Origin: Rhipicephalus microplus
Taxonomy: Eukaryota; Arthropoda; Arachnida; Ixodida; Ixodidae
Assembly (NCBI RefSeq): GCF_043290135.1
Contig: NC_134707.1
Coordinates: 74,396,508 to 74,460,507, forward strand
DNA length: 64,000 bases
Reading direction: 5' to 3'
A program made the position numbers and the translations under genes. Of this stretch, positions 33,111 to 44,204 are shown piece after piece. Under the pieces are notes generated by a model, which did not search any database, was not told where the DNA came from, and was given only the letters and a program-made list of their open reading frames with translations. Numbering within the stretch: the first letter of the stretch is position 1; each line of letters starts with the position of its first letter.

Positions 33111-34318
33111 TTGTCAAGCCCCCTGACCACCCCGGCTCCACGAGCACTATGCCGCCAAGTGCAGCATTACGCTATCCGCGATGGTCTTTTATACCGCCGT
33201 AACTACCAGAACACTGGCCGCACATGGTTATTGGTCGTGCCCCGCCATCTTCGTCGCGATGTCTGCTCCGCTTTCCACAATGACCCTCAGTGCGGCCACG
33301 GTGGCGTGTTCAAGACGTACACGCGCCTTCGCCTACGCTATTATTGGCGCGGAATGTACAGCTTCGTCTGCAAATACGTCCGCCCATGCCTCGCCTGTCA
33401 ACGATGCAAACCAGTCTCGGACCTCTCCACAGCACCTCTCCAGCCGCTTTCCTGCCCAGCCCACCCATTTGATCGCGTCGGCATTGAACTGTACGGGCCT
33501 CTCCCATGCACTGGCGCTGGCGACCGCTGGATTATCGTCACCGTGGATCACTTGACAAGATACGCCGATACCGCTGCATTACCTGCCGCAACAGCCAAGG
33601 ACTTTTCCTCCTTTATTTTACGCAGCTTTGTTTTCCGCCATGGCGCCGGTCGTGAACTTATGAGTGATCGCGGCCATGTATTTCTCTGAGACGTAGTGCA
33701 ATCACTCCTATCTGAATGCAGAATTATTTACCGCACCACTACCACATATCACCCGCAGACAAACGGATTAACGGAACGATTTAACCGAACGATGTACGTT
33801 GCGTCAGACCACTGCAAATGGGATCTTGTTCTTCTGTTTGTCACATTTGCTTACAACACCGCCTCCCAAGCCACCACGAGATTTTCCCAATTCTTCTTGC
33901 TATACGGCTGTGAACCAACTAGCACCATTGACACGATTCTTCCATATCATCCAGACATTGACGACTACCAGCCTGTGTCTGCGGTGGCTCACCACGCCGA
34001 AAATGCCGACAACTGGCCCGTTCTCTCACATACGACCAACAGTGTCGCAAAAAACAGCGTCACGACTCCGACATTCCTCCTGACTTTTTCACCGTCAACT
34101 TTCTCTTGTTGCTATGGGTCCCGCCAGTTGCTGCTCCCGGCCTTTCTTCTAAGCTTCTTCCGAAGTATCATGAACCCTGCCGTGTGGTTACGCAGACCTC
34201 TCCTGTTAATTATGTGGTTGAACCCATTACGCCATCTTCCGACCTTCGTCGTCGGGGGCGAGAAACAGTCAACTTTAACCGTCTCAAGCCGTGTTATGAC
34301 CCTCTGACCTCTCTCTAG
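33111..34318 (+). pseudogene. gypsy-3 integrase
   Basis: Begins with the HHCC zinc domain ('AFHNDPQCGHGGVFKTYTRL', CLACQRCK). The core reads GIELYGPLP, with Glu where the first catalytic Asp is expected, MSDRGHVF, a stop at 33687-33689, then 'TTYHPQTNGLTERFNRTM' with the catalytic Glu. The C-terminal frame 34106-34318 (REPCRVV-like, 'VNYVVEPITPSSDLRRRGR') is shifted again and ends near the polypurine tract. Confidence 0.9.
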
Positions 34319-34355
34319 GTTGCCAGGATGGCGACCTCTCGATAGCGGGGGTTAT

Positions 34356-34493
34356 TGTGAAGAAGAAGGTGGACACATTCGGAAGCGTATTGCCATCACC
34401 TGTCTCGCTCGGCTGTTCGCTCACTGGCTACGCTTTGCCTGCTGCTGCTGATACCTTTCCGGTCGCTGTGTACCTGAATACAACCCTGTAACA
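34356..34493 (+). repeat. gypsy-3 3' LTR
   Basis: TGTGA...TAACA ends. Preceded by a purine-rich 'agcgggggttat' (34344-34355), the likely polypurine tract. Confidence 0.92.
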
Positions 34494-34497
34494 CCAT

Positions 34498-35240
34498 GAA
34501 TATTGTGATCTCCAAGAACTTCTGATTCAGAGGGTTATAAATACAGGTAAAAAAGTAGGGATGACAAACAGCATCCCTGTTTAACAGAGGTTTCTATGGA
34601 AACACTTTCAATCAGCCTTTTATTGCTCACCAACTTCGCATTAAATTTGTCATAAATCATTCCAACGTCTTCTAGAATGACTGATCTCACGTTCGCGTGT
34701 TACAGTATTAGAAACAATGTCTCATCTATCACTCTATCAAAAGCCTTAATTAAGCCGAGTTGAATCAGAGCACTTCGACCTTCCGTGGCGTCACAACATT
34801 CAAGAACACTTCTTGTGACAAGAATATTTGTAAAAATGGAATATACCCTTAGTTCCGCAGGTCTGGTGAGAACCTACAAAGGATTTGATAACATTTTGGA
34901 AGCGTGGAGCCAAAAATTCCAAGAAATTTTTATAATTCGTGTTTGTTAAGCTTATCGATTGATATGCTTCTACTCTCAGGGTTTATGATGATTCTTTCGC
35001 CTTAAGAATCAGTATATTGTGTGACGTTCAACATGACAGAGGTGAGAGGTGTTAGTTTCTTGTCAATTGCATTCAACTATAACTCAATGCAGTGCTTCTG
35101 CCGATTCGCCTTCAAAAACTTGTACACTGTGGCCCCAAGACCGTCTGGCCCAGGTGACTTTCCTGAGCTCAGTTCATCAATGGCTTCCTCAACTTCTCAG
35201 ACGTTCAAATCGGGTGCAGTTTTCAAAGACTGTTGTCGTG
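34498..35240 (-). pseudogene. LINE A, RT N-terminal part
   Basis: The minus strand reads VEEAIDELSSGKSPGPDGLG (about 35203-35140), later 'QLGLIKAFDRVIDETLF'-like words (about 34790-34735) and 'RDAVCHPYFFTCIYNPL' near 34540. This is the RT fingers and palm of an L1/Tx1-like LINE, joined across gypsy-3 to the YADD segment at 25328. Large internal deletions are evident: the endonuclease domain is absent. Confidence 0.7.
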
Positions 35241-35429
35241 AGTCTGCAGTCTTTGAGGGAGGTTCCTCGCTGCCTCTGGGGGCACGAGCCGAAGATTCGT
35301 CGTTCTCTTTTCAAGACCTCTCTCCAAGTTCACGGGCTGCTGCCATGTTGACATCGCTGAAGGCTGAGTTTTCGTTGCCTTCGGGGAAAGATACCTACGT
35401 GGTTTCCTTCATCGTTGGACGCTCATGAT

Positions 35430-36296
35430 TTCTCAGTCGTAGCGTTGGGCCCGGGGTCTTTCTTGGGATCTAATTTCTTTTCTTCGCACGGGGTGCACAG
35501 ACGTACCAGCGTAGTCTTTTTTTTCTTCTTAGCTATGACCATGGATGCCTCCTTCTGAACTAGCTGTGTTCGTTATGTGTTCGGACAAAGCATCTTCCCA
35601 GGAAAGGCCTGTTACGCTAGCATAGGAATGCACGCACTGGATCTCCTCGTGGCCATAGCAACGACAGAGCCCGCAACCTGGAACGCGGCCCTCAAGACGT
35701 ATGTGGCCGATGCCAGGGCACCGCAGACAGAGTGCGGCTTTACCTGGGACGTGGACGAGTGCGACGTCTTCAGAGTTTCGCACCTGATGTGTCACTGATG
35801 GCAACGCCCGCTTTGAGTTTAAAGGTTACTGAGCGTGTGGTCGATTCTTTATTCATGCAGCTTTTCACCGTTCAATGTCTGGTGAATATTCGGCGACCTT
35901 TCGGCGAATATTCGGCGAAGGTGGTGTTAATGCTGTTCGTACGGCTTCGTCGGGTACACCATGCAGTACCCAGTACAGCTTCAGTTGAACATCTCGATCA
36001 TAAAGGTCAATGACCATGGAGCGCTTGTATTTGACATAAATGGCTTTTGTTGAAAGCATTTTCTTTTTCCCTTCCTTCTTCCTAATTGTTACTGCCCACA
36101 GAAGATTCATCTGGTACGCACCTAGAGCAACCACCTCTGACAGGAGTGGCATCTTGTCAAGAGCATCGCGGAAATGCTCCACGCAATAAGGCCGTGCCTT
36201 CAGGCAACCATACGATAAAAACGGTATTAGAAACTGATTCACCTGTGGGCAGAAAGGGCAACGCAACTTGATTATCTGCAGCCGGCTTTTCAGCAA
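35430..36296 (-). pseudogene. LINE A ORF1: RRM-like region and zinc knuckles
   Basis: The 143-codon frame 36296-35865 has 'LLSEVVALGAYQMNLLWAVT' and 'RDVQLKLYWVLHGVPDEAV', wording I associate with ORF1 of tick L1/Tx1-like LINEs. After a stop and a frame change, 35804-35529 has CLRCPGIGHI and CGLCRCYGHEEIQC, zinc-knuckle words (the first knuckle has lost its last Cys). ORF1 proteins bind LINE RNA. Confidence 0.75.
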
Positions 36297-36399
36297 TCCT
36301 GATTCCGTAGTCTTCGGCCACTGTAGCTTCTCCGAGGGAGCACATCTTCACACGTCCGTACACTACGGTGGCTAAAAGCAGAAAAGCAAACCACCACGG

Positions 36400-38765
36400 C
36401 GGGGCATCGGTAATGCTCTAAGGCGAAGCTAGCCAAATGAGTGCACCATGAAGCCTTATATCCTAGGAAAAAAGAAAAATACTAGGACAAGACAAAAAGC
36501 GCAAGGCATTTGGTGCTTTTTGCTGATCGCTTGTTTGTAGACAAAAACTACTCAGAACCGACACCATTTCTTCTGGACAGCGACCTTGATCGCAGTGCCC
36601 AACGACTTTAGGTGGCACGCAGTGCAATTCAAGATGGCTGCGCGACGAGGGTCAACCAGTGAACTTGGATAGAAAAACACAGGACGTACGAACCTACGAA
36701 CGCCCCAGGGCGCTTTCAGGGGATGAACTCTTCATTGTAAAATGCATGTATATTTCACCAAAGTACTTCCTCAAGGGGCACGAACTGCTAAATGTTCGCT
36801 ACCTCATTTTTTACCACAGTGCGAAAAGTGTTGATTTGAGCTAATCGACCGCGTATCAACGATGACGTGCGTAATCTTGCAAGCGCTTCAGAAGACTACA
36901 CTAACTAGAATTGACATATGGACTGTATGGCTCTTCACGGTCGTATGCGCCGAGCCTGCCTGATGAATTAGCCGCCGTAGTACGCCGCTATCGTGTAGCG
37001 CGCCGTCGCGGATGCACGGGACCGAATATTTACCACGGCTATCGTTGGCAAACATACTGCGCCGTCGTCATTACTTGCGCTGTCCGCAACATGGAGTTGT
37101 TTCTTGAAGGGAACACAAGCACTTACCTTTCCATCATGTAGCGCTTGTGTTACATCCATGATCATACTATAAGTGTGCGCACTTTGCTGCACTCGTATGT
37201 AGCAGATTTCATCAGCGGGATTGATACAAGAATACCGAAAAGAATACACTTGCCTGTTTTTAGCAACGACAGAATTGCGAAAATTTGTCGAACAGCAACG
37301 CCACTTGGAAAGTACCGGTAAAGTGCAGGAGAAGTAGCAGTGAGGTGTGCATTGTATGTATAACTGCACGTTTTATCGTTCTAACAGTTTCACTTTGCTG
37401 GTCGAGCTCAAGCGTGTTGGCCGCATGCGACGCTCCTTAACATCCCCTTTAATTGGGATACGTATAATATACAAGAAAAGCTACGCTTTCATTTTGACTT
37501 GATTGAATGATATTAGACTTAAATACAATCAAAGTACCTTACGAGCGTGAAAAAAAACTTTGATGTACGATGGGACGTGAAGGGCACCTCACTCCTCCTG
37601 AGTTCGCCGCTGATCGTTCATCGTCGCTCTTATTCTCAATGGGTTGAGAACCTTCTACGTCCATTAAAAAATTCTCGGGGTCAAGATGTTTTTTTCCAAC
37701 ATCACTGAAAGATGGCTTAGAAATTCCCTTCGCCGAACGACTTAAACAAAAACACCGCGAACCTCGCCACATACCACACCAAAACGAACGCCACGTTTAT
37801 CAGAGTGTGGAGAGCAATCCGCCAACAAGTGAATTACTTGCAGTGTGCTGCCATCTATCAATTAACGGATAAAAGCAAACGGCGCAGCTATAGGGGCACG
37901 TTTACCAAGTTTACAGAGAGCAAATCGCGAGGTCGCACAACTTTCCACGCTTAATGAACGTTAAGAGACATGCACGACAAAATCACTGACGACTGCTATG
38001 CGCACGTAAAACAAGCAGAGTTTCTGCCGCAAAGCTCAGACGATAACAATTAACGGACCCACCCGGTGGCAGAAAATCTGGTGAACCGAAGTGTGTCTAT
38101 GTGGGCTGTATTCGAAAGTGCTAGCTGCGACGTATTATGACTAAAACTTCCCGTCTCGCTAGAACGAATCATAATTCTTGTGCGAAAAACGACCCGGTTT
38201 AGTCACTGTTGTACAAAATACGTGAAATTGGTATTGTTCGTTTCCTGATAAGGCAGTAACACCGAGCCGAACAAGGCAGCGTGTGCCTACTGAATGTTGA
38301 ATATAGAATAAAACGACAGCTGCATCTACGGCGTGTTTATCATCATCTTCGGGACTGAGAGTGTTCCATTAAAGGAAAAAAAGCGGGACAGCCGATGGCA
38401 TCGACCTCTTTCCATTACTTGTGATGCCGTAAATCCGGCGTTTTGACTCCGGCTGAAACCAAGACCACTAGCCATGAACGGACGTCAGTGCCGACATCAC
38501 GTTTGTAAAAGCTTCAGTATGTGTTTTTGTGGCGCAATCATTAGCGCACCCAGCAACTGCTATCCTGGATCGAAAGGTGGTGGGTTGACAGAGCTTTTCT
38601 CCGTCTAATGACGGAATTTTTCAACGTAATTTTTGTAGCGTTAACAGGTCACTTGGGTTTTTATTGACCCCAGCAAAAAACATTTTCGTGTTCAACACTT
38701 TCAGCCCAGAATTTGAAAGCCAGCATAAATTTTTTCTTGTCGATTTGGAGTTACTGCACGCTCAA
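36400..38765. other. Unannotated stretch between LINE A and LINE C
   Basis: 2.4 kb with only short frames. The 77-codon minus frame at 37772-37539 has no domain I recognise. No TIRs, SINE head or microsatellite seen. Confidence 0.4.
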
Positions 38766-38819
38766 ATGAGTGAGTAAGTGAGCGATTGAGTGAGTGAGTG
38801 AGCAAACTTTATTTAAACA

Positions 38820-40263
38820 GTCGATTGAGGCGTGGGCCTAAGCCGCACCAGGGGCGGTGGAGAGACTCTGTCTCTCAGCCGCCTCCTGTGCTCGCTGGAT
38901 GGACCATATTTGATCTGCCATATCTGAGCTGATAAGCGTGGCTCTCCACCGCGCCCCAAGTTGTTCTGGAGACACAGTATTGGCGTCCTGTATTTGTGTG
39001 CATTCCTATAAAATATGCTCTAGGGTGGCGTGTCTCATGCTACATAGCTTACACGAGTCATCTGGGTATAGTTCGGGGTAAATGCGTTTTAGGTGCTTCG
39101 GGTTGGGAAATGTTCTAGTTTGAAGTCGCCTCCAGTCAACCTCCTGAGATCTGTCTAATGGAAAACTAGGTGGTCGAAATCTGTGCCACGACTTTTGGTA
39201 GAGTTGGATAACGTCGCAGAACATAAACATCCTGTTCCCCTGCCACCAATCCTCTCCTCCCGGTACATCATGTGAAGCACCATAGCGAATGCGGTAAGTG
39301 AGACCTCGCGCTACGCGGTGAGCTTCCTCTTGGAGGTTCGGAATGGGGGAAGCACACGGGGTATGGACTGGGAACCATTTAATATACCTTTCTTCAAATA
39401 CCTCGGAAGATATGAAAGTTGCCTTGCAGTGGAGTATGTTGGTTGCCTCGGGCGATATTCTTCCTCGTGCATAGTCAAGGATTGCCGACTGCGAGTCGCT
39501 GATGACATACCTACACTTTGGCAAAATTATGGCCTGTGATATAGCCCCCTCTTTCGCAATTTCTGAATTATCAGATCGTATCGAGCACGCGCTTACGCAT
39601 TTGTGATGACATACCTACAATTTGGGAAATTATGGCCTGTGCTATAGCCATCTCTCCCGCGAATTCAGAATTATTGGAACGTATCGAGCACGCCCTTACA
39701 CATTTTTGATGATATACTTACACTTTGGGGAAATTATGGCCTGTGCTATACCCCCCTTTCTGTGATTTCTGAATTATCAGAGCGTATCCAGCACACGCTT
39801 ACGCATTTGCGGTTGGTGTTTATTACTGACGCAACGCACGGTTTCTGAAGAGGGTACTCCGCTGCGTCTGCGAAAAACGCCTCCTTGTCTCTGCTGTAGG
39901 CCTTAAGTAGAGTTCTAGCGCAGCTTTCTTTTCTGCCCTGAATAAGTTCGAGGTGCATGTTTTTTTGGCATATGGGGGACCTCAGTCTTTCCCCAGGTAA
40001 CCTTTGGAACCGACACTTTACTCTCTTGTGCGCTATGGTGATTTATCCCGAACTTGTCAAGGATACTCCGTTGTGTGCACGTGCTGGCTAGTCTCCCCAA
40101 TTCGGGCAGTCTGTTGCGCTTCTATCAGCTCCTCTGAAAAGTTATGTAAGCCCAGTTGAAGCAGTTTTTCGGTGCTGGTGCTATCTGGAAAGCCTAAGGC
40201 TTGTTTGTACGCCTTTCGTATGAGTTCGTTGATCTTGAGTTTTTCGGCTGTATACCAGTTCAA
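38820..40263 (-). pseudogene. LINE C post-RT region, RNase H and C-terminus
   Basis: 'INELIRKAYKQALGFPDSTS' at 40230-40170, then the RNase H region: SDSQSAILDYA, 'YIKWFPVHTPC' in the 172-codon frame 39524-39006. The first RNase H segment is triplicated (39501-39812). The C-terminus has 'CKLCSMRHATLEHIL', a zinc-like end, then stops. Confidence 0.85.
39501..39812 (-). repeat. Three ~104-bp tandem copies within LINE C RNase H
   Basis: Units start gatgacatacctacactttgg at 39501, and with small changes at 39605 and 39708. The period is 103-104 bp, not a multiple of three, so each extra unit shifts the frame. Confidence 0.9.
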
Positions 40264-40307
40264 ATATGCCGCTATGTATATAATATGACTTATGGCGAAT
40301 GAATAAA

Positions 40308-40904
40308 TCAGCCTGATGACGTTGGCCTCTTTCGGGCTCTGGTGTTTGTGACTCTCTTGATTAGCCGTATTGCGTTGGTGACTTTGGCTGATAACCTCTT
40401 GATGGTTTCGCCATTTGTAACCTTAGACTCGATGATAAGTCCAGGAATTCTGATTTGTTGCACTATAGTAATAGTCCTGCCATTTTTGGCGTGAATTCGG
40501 ATCTCTTCGCAAGCACAGTCCCGGTTGTATCTCTTGGGTGGTCTTCTTTTAAGCCTCATTGATAGAGGAGGAGTTCGGATTTATCTTGCGAGCATTCGAG
40601 GCTAGTACCTTCAAGATACTCCTCAATAGCAGAGATGGCCTCCTGAAGCCTGTGCTCTATCTCTGGGTCACTACCTTCAAATGGTGATATTATCTGCATG
40701 TATTGAATGATGTATTCTGTATTTTGAGTTAAGCCGCACCGGCAGTGCTATCATTACAAGATTAAACAGCATTGGTAATATTACCGAACACTGCGGGGTA
40801 CCAGGATTGCCCATAAGCCTTTCCTCGGATCTCACTTCTTCCCTTACGATGGATGCCATTCTGTCTGTTGGGAAGTTCTTGAAATAGTTATAAGCTCTCG
40901 ATCC
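40308..40904 (-). pseudogene. LINE C RT, C-terminal part
   Basis: 'ASIVREEVRSEERLMGNPGT', 'PMLFNLVMIALPVRL' and IHADNITI, where the second catalytic Asp is Asn. Then, after a frame change at about 40677, 'RLKRRPPKRYNRDC' and 'IRIPGLIIESKVTNGETI'. Confidence 0.88.
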
Positions 40905-41027
40905 TACACTCTAAGCCAAAGGGTGTTAAAAGGTTGTGTGGTTCGTCCGTTTGGGGTCTAATGGGGCTGCCACAACCATTAATCCCTCTAACGACTAACA
41001 GCACTGGGTCTGACAGTTAGTCCCCAC

Positions 41028-41205
41028 AGACGAGCTCAAGAGACTAACATTTAGTCCTTACATTTACACCTTAATGGGTAACCGTCAATCTCATGATTCA
41101 CCCCAAAGGACTAACATTTAGTCCTCACGTTTGCACCTGATAGGGCAACTGTTAATTCTCACATTTATACCTTACCGGGCAACCGTTAGTTCTCACAGTT
41201 GCACT
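41028..41205 (-). repeat. Subterminal repeat cluster of T1b
   Basis: CTAACATTTAGTCCT(T/C)AC at 41044 and 41103 and shorter relatives near 41024, 41150 and 41183, mirroring T1a. Confidence 0.7.
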
Positions 41206-41546
41206 TTGCCGGACAAACGGTGATCCACCCAAAATACTTCAATCGGATGAACTTTTTGTCCGCGGTTCAAACATTGTTTATTGTTTATTTTCCGCCAGGC
41301 CTATCAGTTTTTCAGCCTGTTTTTCTGCGCAGTTAGCAACAAATTGCGCAGAAAAGAACCCGCGAAAAACTAGTTAGCCACCTTTGTGTAACTGCTTTCA
41401 CAGTCACGGCAACAACGAAAGAAAAAAGTAAGACATCCAAATCTTTTATTTTTCTACATACACATGAAGTTTCTTCATTCTTTTAAGTGAATTCATGATG
41501 AAGTGTACAAGCCCAGTCTCTTTGTCAAATCTTGTTCACTCCTTGG

Positions 41547-41861
41547 GGAGTTCCTCCGACAAAAGCAATAGATGACAGGCAATGCAGACGCCAGCGCACG
41601 CAGCCTTCTGCCTGTTGTGTTCCCACGGCTGCACGTGCAATAAATACGTTGACACATGTGACATAAGATGAAGATGCACGCATGTGACAAATACGTGCAC
41701 GTCAATAGAAAAACAAGCGTTAAAATATGACACACAAATAACTTTACCTTCACTTCTCGCACAGTCCTTTTGAAACTGCTCTGACGAAAGAGATGAATGA
41801 CAGGCATCGCAGACGCCAGCGCACACAGTCTTCAGCACGGTGTGTGCCCACGGCTGCACAA
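41547..41861 (-). other. Two exon-like units in T1b
   Basis: Minus-strand counterparts of 18301-18629. The first block begins after 'tattgtgcag' and reads PWAHTVLKTVCAGVCDACHS up to a GTAAAG donor-like edge. The second begins after 'gcacgtgcag' and reads PWEHNRQKAACAGVCIACHL, ending KE and a stop. The two blocks are similar to each other and conserved between T1 copies. Confidence 0.4.
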
Positions 41862-43339
41862 TAGGTATGTAAAATTGTGAGTCACACGTGACAAAGTATG
41901 AATACAAATGCATACCACAAATACGTGCAAGGTAAATTGAAAACAAACGTGAGATAGGACGTGCTAATAATTTCACTACCATGTCGCACATCGTCAAAGA
42001 CTCATTTCGGTCCCCTAGCGCAACAGCTTAAGAGCAGCGGCCACAGCCACAGCTCCGCGAATCACCGTGCCGTGGACAATTCGGCGAGTCCTAAGCGAAC
42101 GACGTCGTTCAGCTCGAGCAAGTGAACGCGAGACCAAACACGGCGCTGAACGCGGAGTGTGTGCCACCAGCGAACTTCGAACAGAAGAGCGAGCGTACGC
42201 TAGGCCGCCGCCACGAACAGTGCCGAGCTGGTTTGGAGCTAGCGCCGAAAAAATCGGCGGTAATGCGGCCCTTTTCTACACACTCGAGTGAGTGCAGTGC
42301 GCGAACGCGAGTCCGCCGCCGCGGCCAACAGGCGGTGCCAAGCTGCTTGTGACCGACTGACGGGAAAGCCAAGTGTAATGGCGACCAATTTTAAGTGAGT
42401 TCCGACGCTAGCGAATCCCCGCCTGCCCGTGCTGGGGCACTTACAGTGCGCGACTTACTACAACCAAGCTCTTTACGAGAACCCGCAACGTGTTTTCGAG
42501 AACTCCTAACACAGCGAGGAGGTGTCAGCCCAATATCGTCAGCCCGGAGCTCACCGCAGTGGCGAATACAGGCGAGCACTCGATGAGCGAGCGTACGACG
42601 GCAATGGCCGCCAATTTCTAGGCGGTCGCAAAGCACAGGTAAACTGCAGACGCCGAAGCTGACCTTCACGATGCATTCTGTGCGTGCGGTATACAACACG
42701 ACCGAGCCCGTTGCCGGCAAGCTCGATTCGTATCGCACACGCGACAAGTAGAGTAGAATGAAGATAGATAACCCACTTAGAATCTAGCGCTGTTTTCTGA
42801 CCTGAGTCAGACTGAAGTATATATCCGATAGGCTTGTTGTCTTTTCGACCGCGATATTGGCCTTCCAAATTGTTGCTGTCGGTTGTTGGTTGTGACTATC
42901 TTGAAGCCAGAGATATTTAGCGCGGCGTGGTGAAGTGTCGAGACTTGCTCCAGACTTCACGGGTGCAGCGAACCGCAAAAGCAGCAGCCCACGCTCACCC
43001 ATTCATACGCACAAGCACCACGTCGTAATTCTTAGATTATCGAATACAGGCGGCCGTGGTTGAGCACTCCAAGCGCGACACAACGCGAACCGTCATCGGC
43101 CAAATACGGGGAAAGACTGAGCCAGCAGAAGAGGAGAAGGAGGAATGGTCACCTTGGCAACGCTTTTCGCGCTGCCAGCCATCCTGGGCGGATCATCCGT
43201 TTGGAGCGTGTTTGGAAACTTAGTGGTTTCGCGCGGCACACGTCCTTTTGTGGGTGTTCCTCAACGATCTATTCGTTCATCGCGCGTGCCTATTGGGCTC
43301 CGTTACTCGTTTTTTTGGGTAATTTTTTCTTAGAGTGTA

Positions 43340-44200
43340 AGCTTAATTGGCAAATCTGCTGTAATATTGCCGTATGCGATGCTTTGTCGAAGGCTTTTGT
43401 AAGGTGTAATGCTAAGATCACTCTTGTTTTGTTGTCTATAATCTGCTGCTTAATTTGTAGCATGGCGTCTTGCGTGGAGAGCCGTGTGCGGAACCTTAAC
43501 AAGACACCTGGGTAGATTTCTTTCTCCTCAAGATAGGTGTTGACTCTGCCTAGAAAAGCTTGTTCCATCAGCTTCCCAGCACCGGACGTTAGTGATATGG
43601 GGCGTAAATTCGATAGATCAGGGGGTTTCCCGGGCTTGGGCATCAGGAATACTTTAGCTCTTTTCTACTGTTTCGGAATAGTGCCCTCGGTCCAGCATGT
43701 GTTAATATATTGCGTGATATTCTCTATGGCTAGGTCGTCAAGGTTCCGTAGTGTTCTGTTGGCGATCCCGTCTGGTCCCGGTGCAGATTTGGGGTTTGGC
43801 TTCTGTAGAGCAGCCCTAATTTCATCCACGGTAAACTTTTCATCCAAGAGCTTGTTCGGGTCTCGGGTCTATGACGAGCATGTAGCCTCAGTGATAAAGT
43901 CCTCCTCACTGCCGTTATAACGGTGCAGAAGTTTACGCAAGGTTTGCTTGTGTGCTGATTTGGTGTTATCTGGGTCTAGCAGGTGCTTGAGCACGCGCCA
44001 TGTCTGGCCAGCATTCATTTGGGCGTCGATACTATTACAAACTTGGTCCTATTGTTGTGTGCTTAGCTGCTTACAATGTTCTTTGATCTGTTTGTTCAGC
44101 TTGGCTATGCGCTAGAGCAAGGGTCTGTTGTACCTCTGTCCCCGCCATCTATTCTGCAGTGATTGCTTGGCCTCCCACATGTGTGCGAGACGGCTATCAA
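43340..44200 (-). pseudogene. LINE C RT, N-terminal part
   Basis: Frames 43847-43665 and 43643-43340: 'FTVDEIRAALQKPNPKSAPG' with PGPDGIANR, 'MPKPGKPPDLSNLRPISLTS' and 'ALHLTKAFDKASHTAILQQI', standard LINE RT blocks. It stops at T1b at QICQLSL and resumes at 40904 with GSRAYNYFKNF. Interrupted near 43680 by a TAG. Confidence 0.9.
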
Positions 44201-44204
44201 TTAA

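Larger units (their letters stand above)
25333..34493 (+). mobile_element. Ty3/gypsy LTR retrotransposon with short LTRs (gypsy-3), interrupted by LINE B
   Basis: 138-bp LTRs (25333-25470 and 34356-34493) start TGTGA; the right one ends TAACA, the left TAATA. The 4-bp target duplication is CCAT (25329-25332, 34494-34497). Between them: gag, protease, RT, RNase H and integrase on the plus strand, all with stops and shifts. LINE B fills about 26236-30180. The insertion is in LINE A, whose two halves flank it. Confidence 0.93.
40907..43337 (-). mobile_element. T1b: TIR DNA transposon, second copy, 2,431 bp
   Basis: Ends CACTCTAAGCC (40907) and its partner TTTCTTAGAGTG (43337), with TA duplicated at 40905-40906 and 43338-43339. 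Colinear with T1a (11744-19253) in opposite orientation and lacking H1 and the SINE. The minus-strand LINE C frame reads ...QICQLSL|GSRAYNYFKNF when the element and one TA are left out, proving the ends. No transposase seen. It has the same exon-like pair and subterminal repeats as T1a. Confidence 0.93.

Noticed and set aside
35021..35428. 135-codon plus-strand frame
   Set aside because: Antisense to the LINE A ORF1 tail and RT start; no domain.
37539..37772. 77-codon minus-strand frame as a host exon
   Set aside because: No convincing splice sites or recognised motif; kept only as unannotated sequence.
39501..39812. CRISPR-like array
   Set aside because: Direct tandem units without spacers, within a LINE RNase H region; no CRISPR structure is present anywhere in the window.
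41536..41997. 153-codon frame in T1b as one protein
   Set aside because: It runs through intron-like sequence between the exon-like units; only the two short blocks are conserved between T1 copies.
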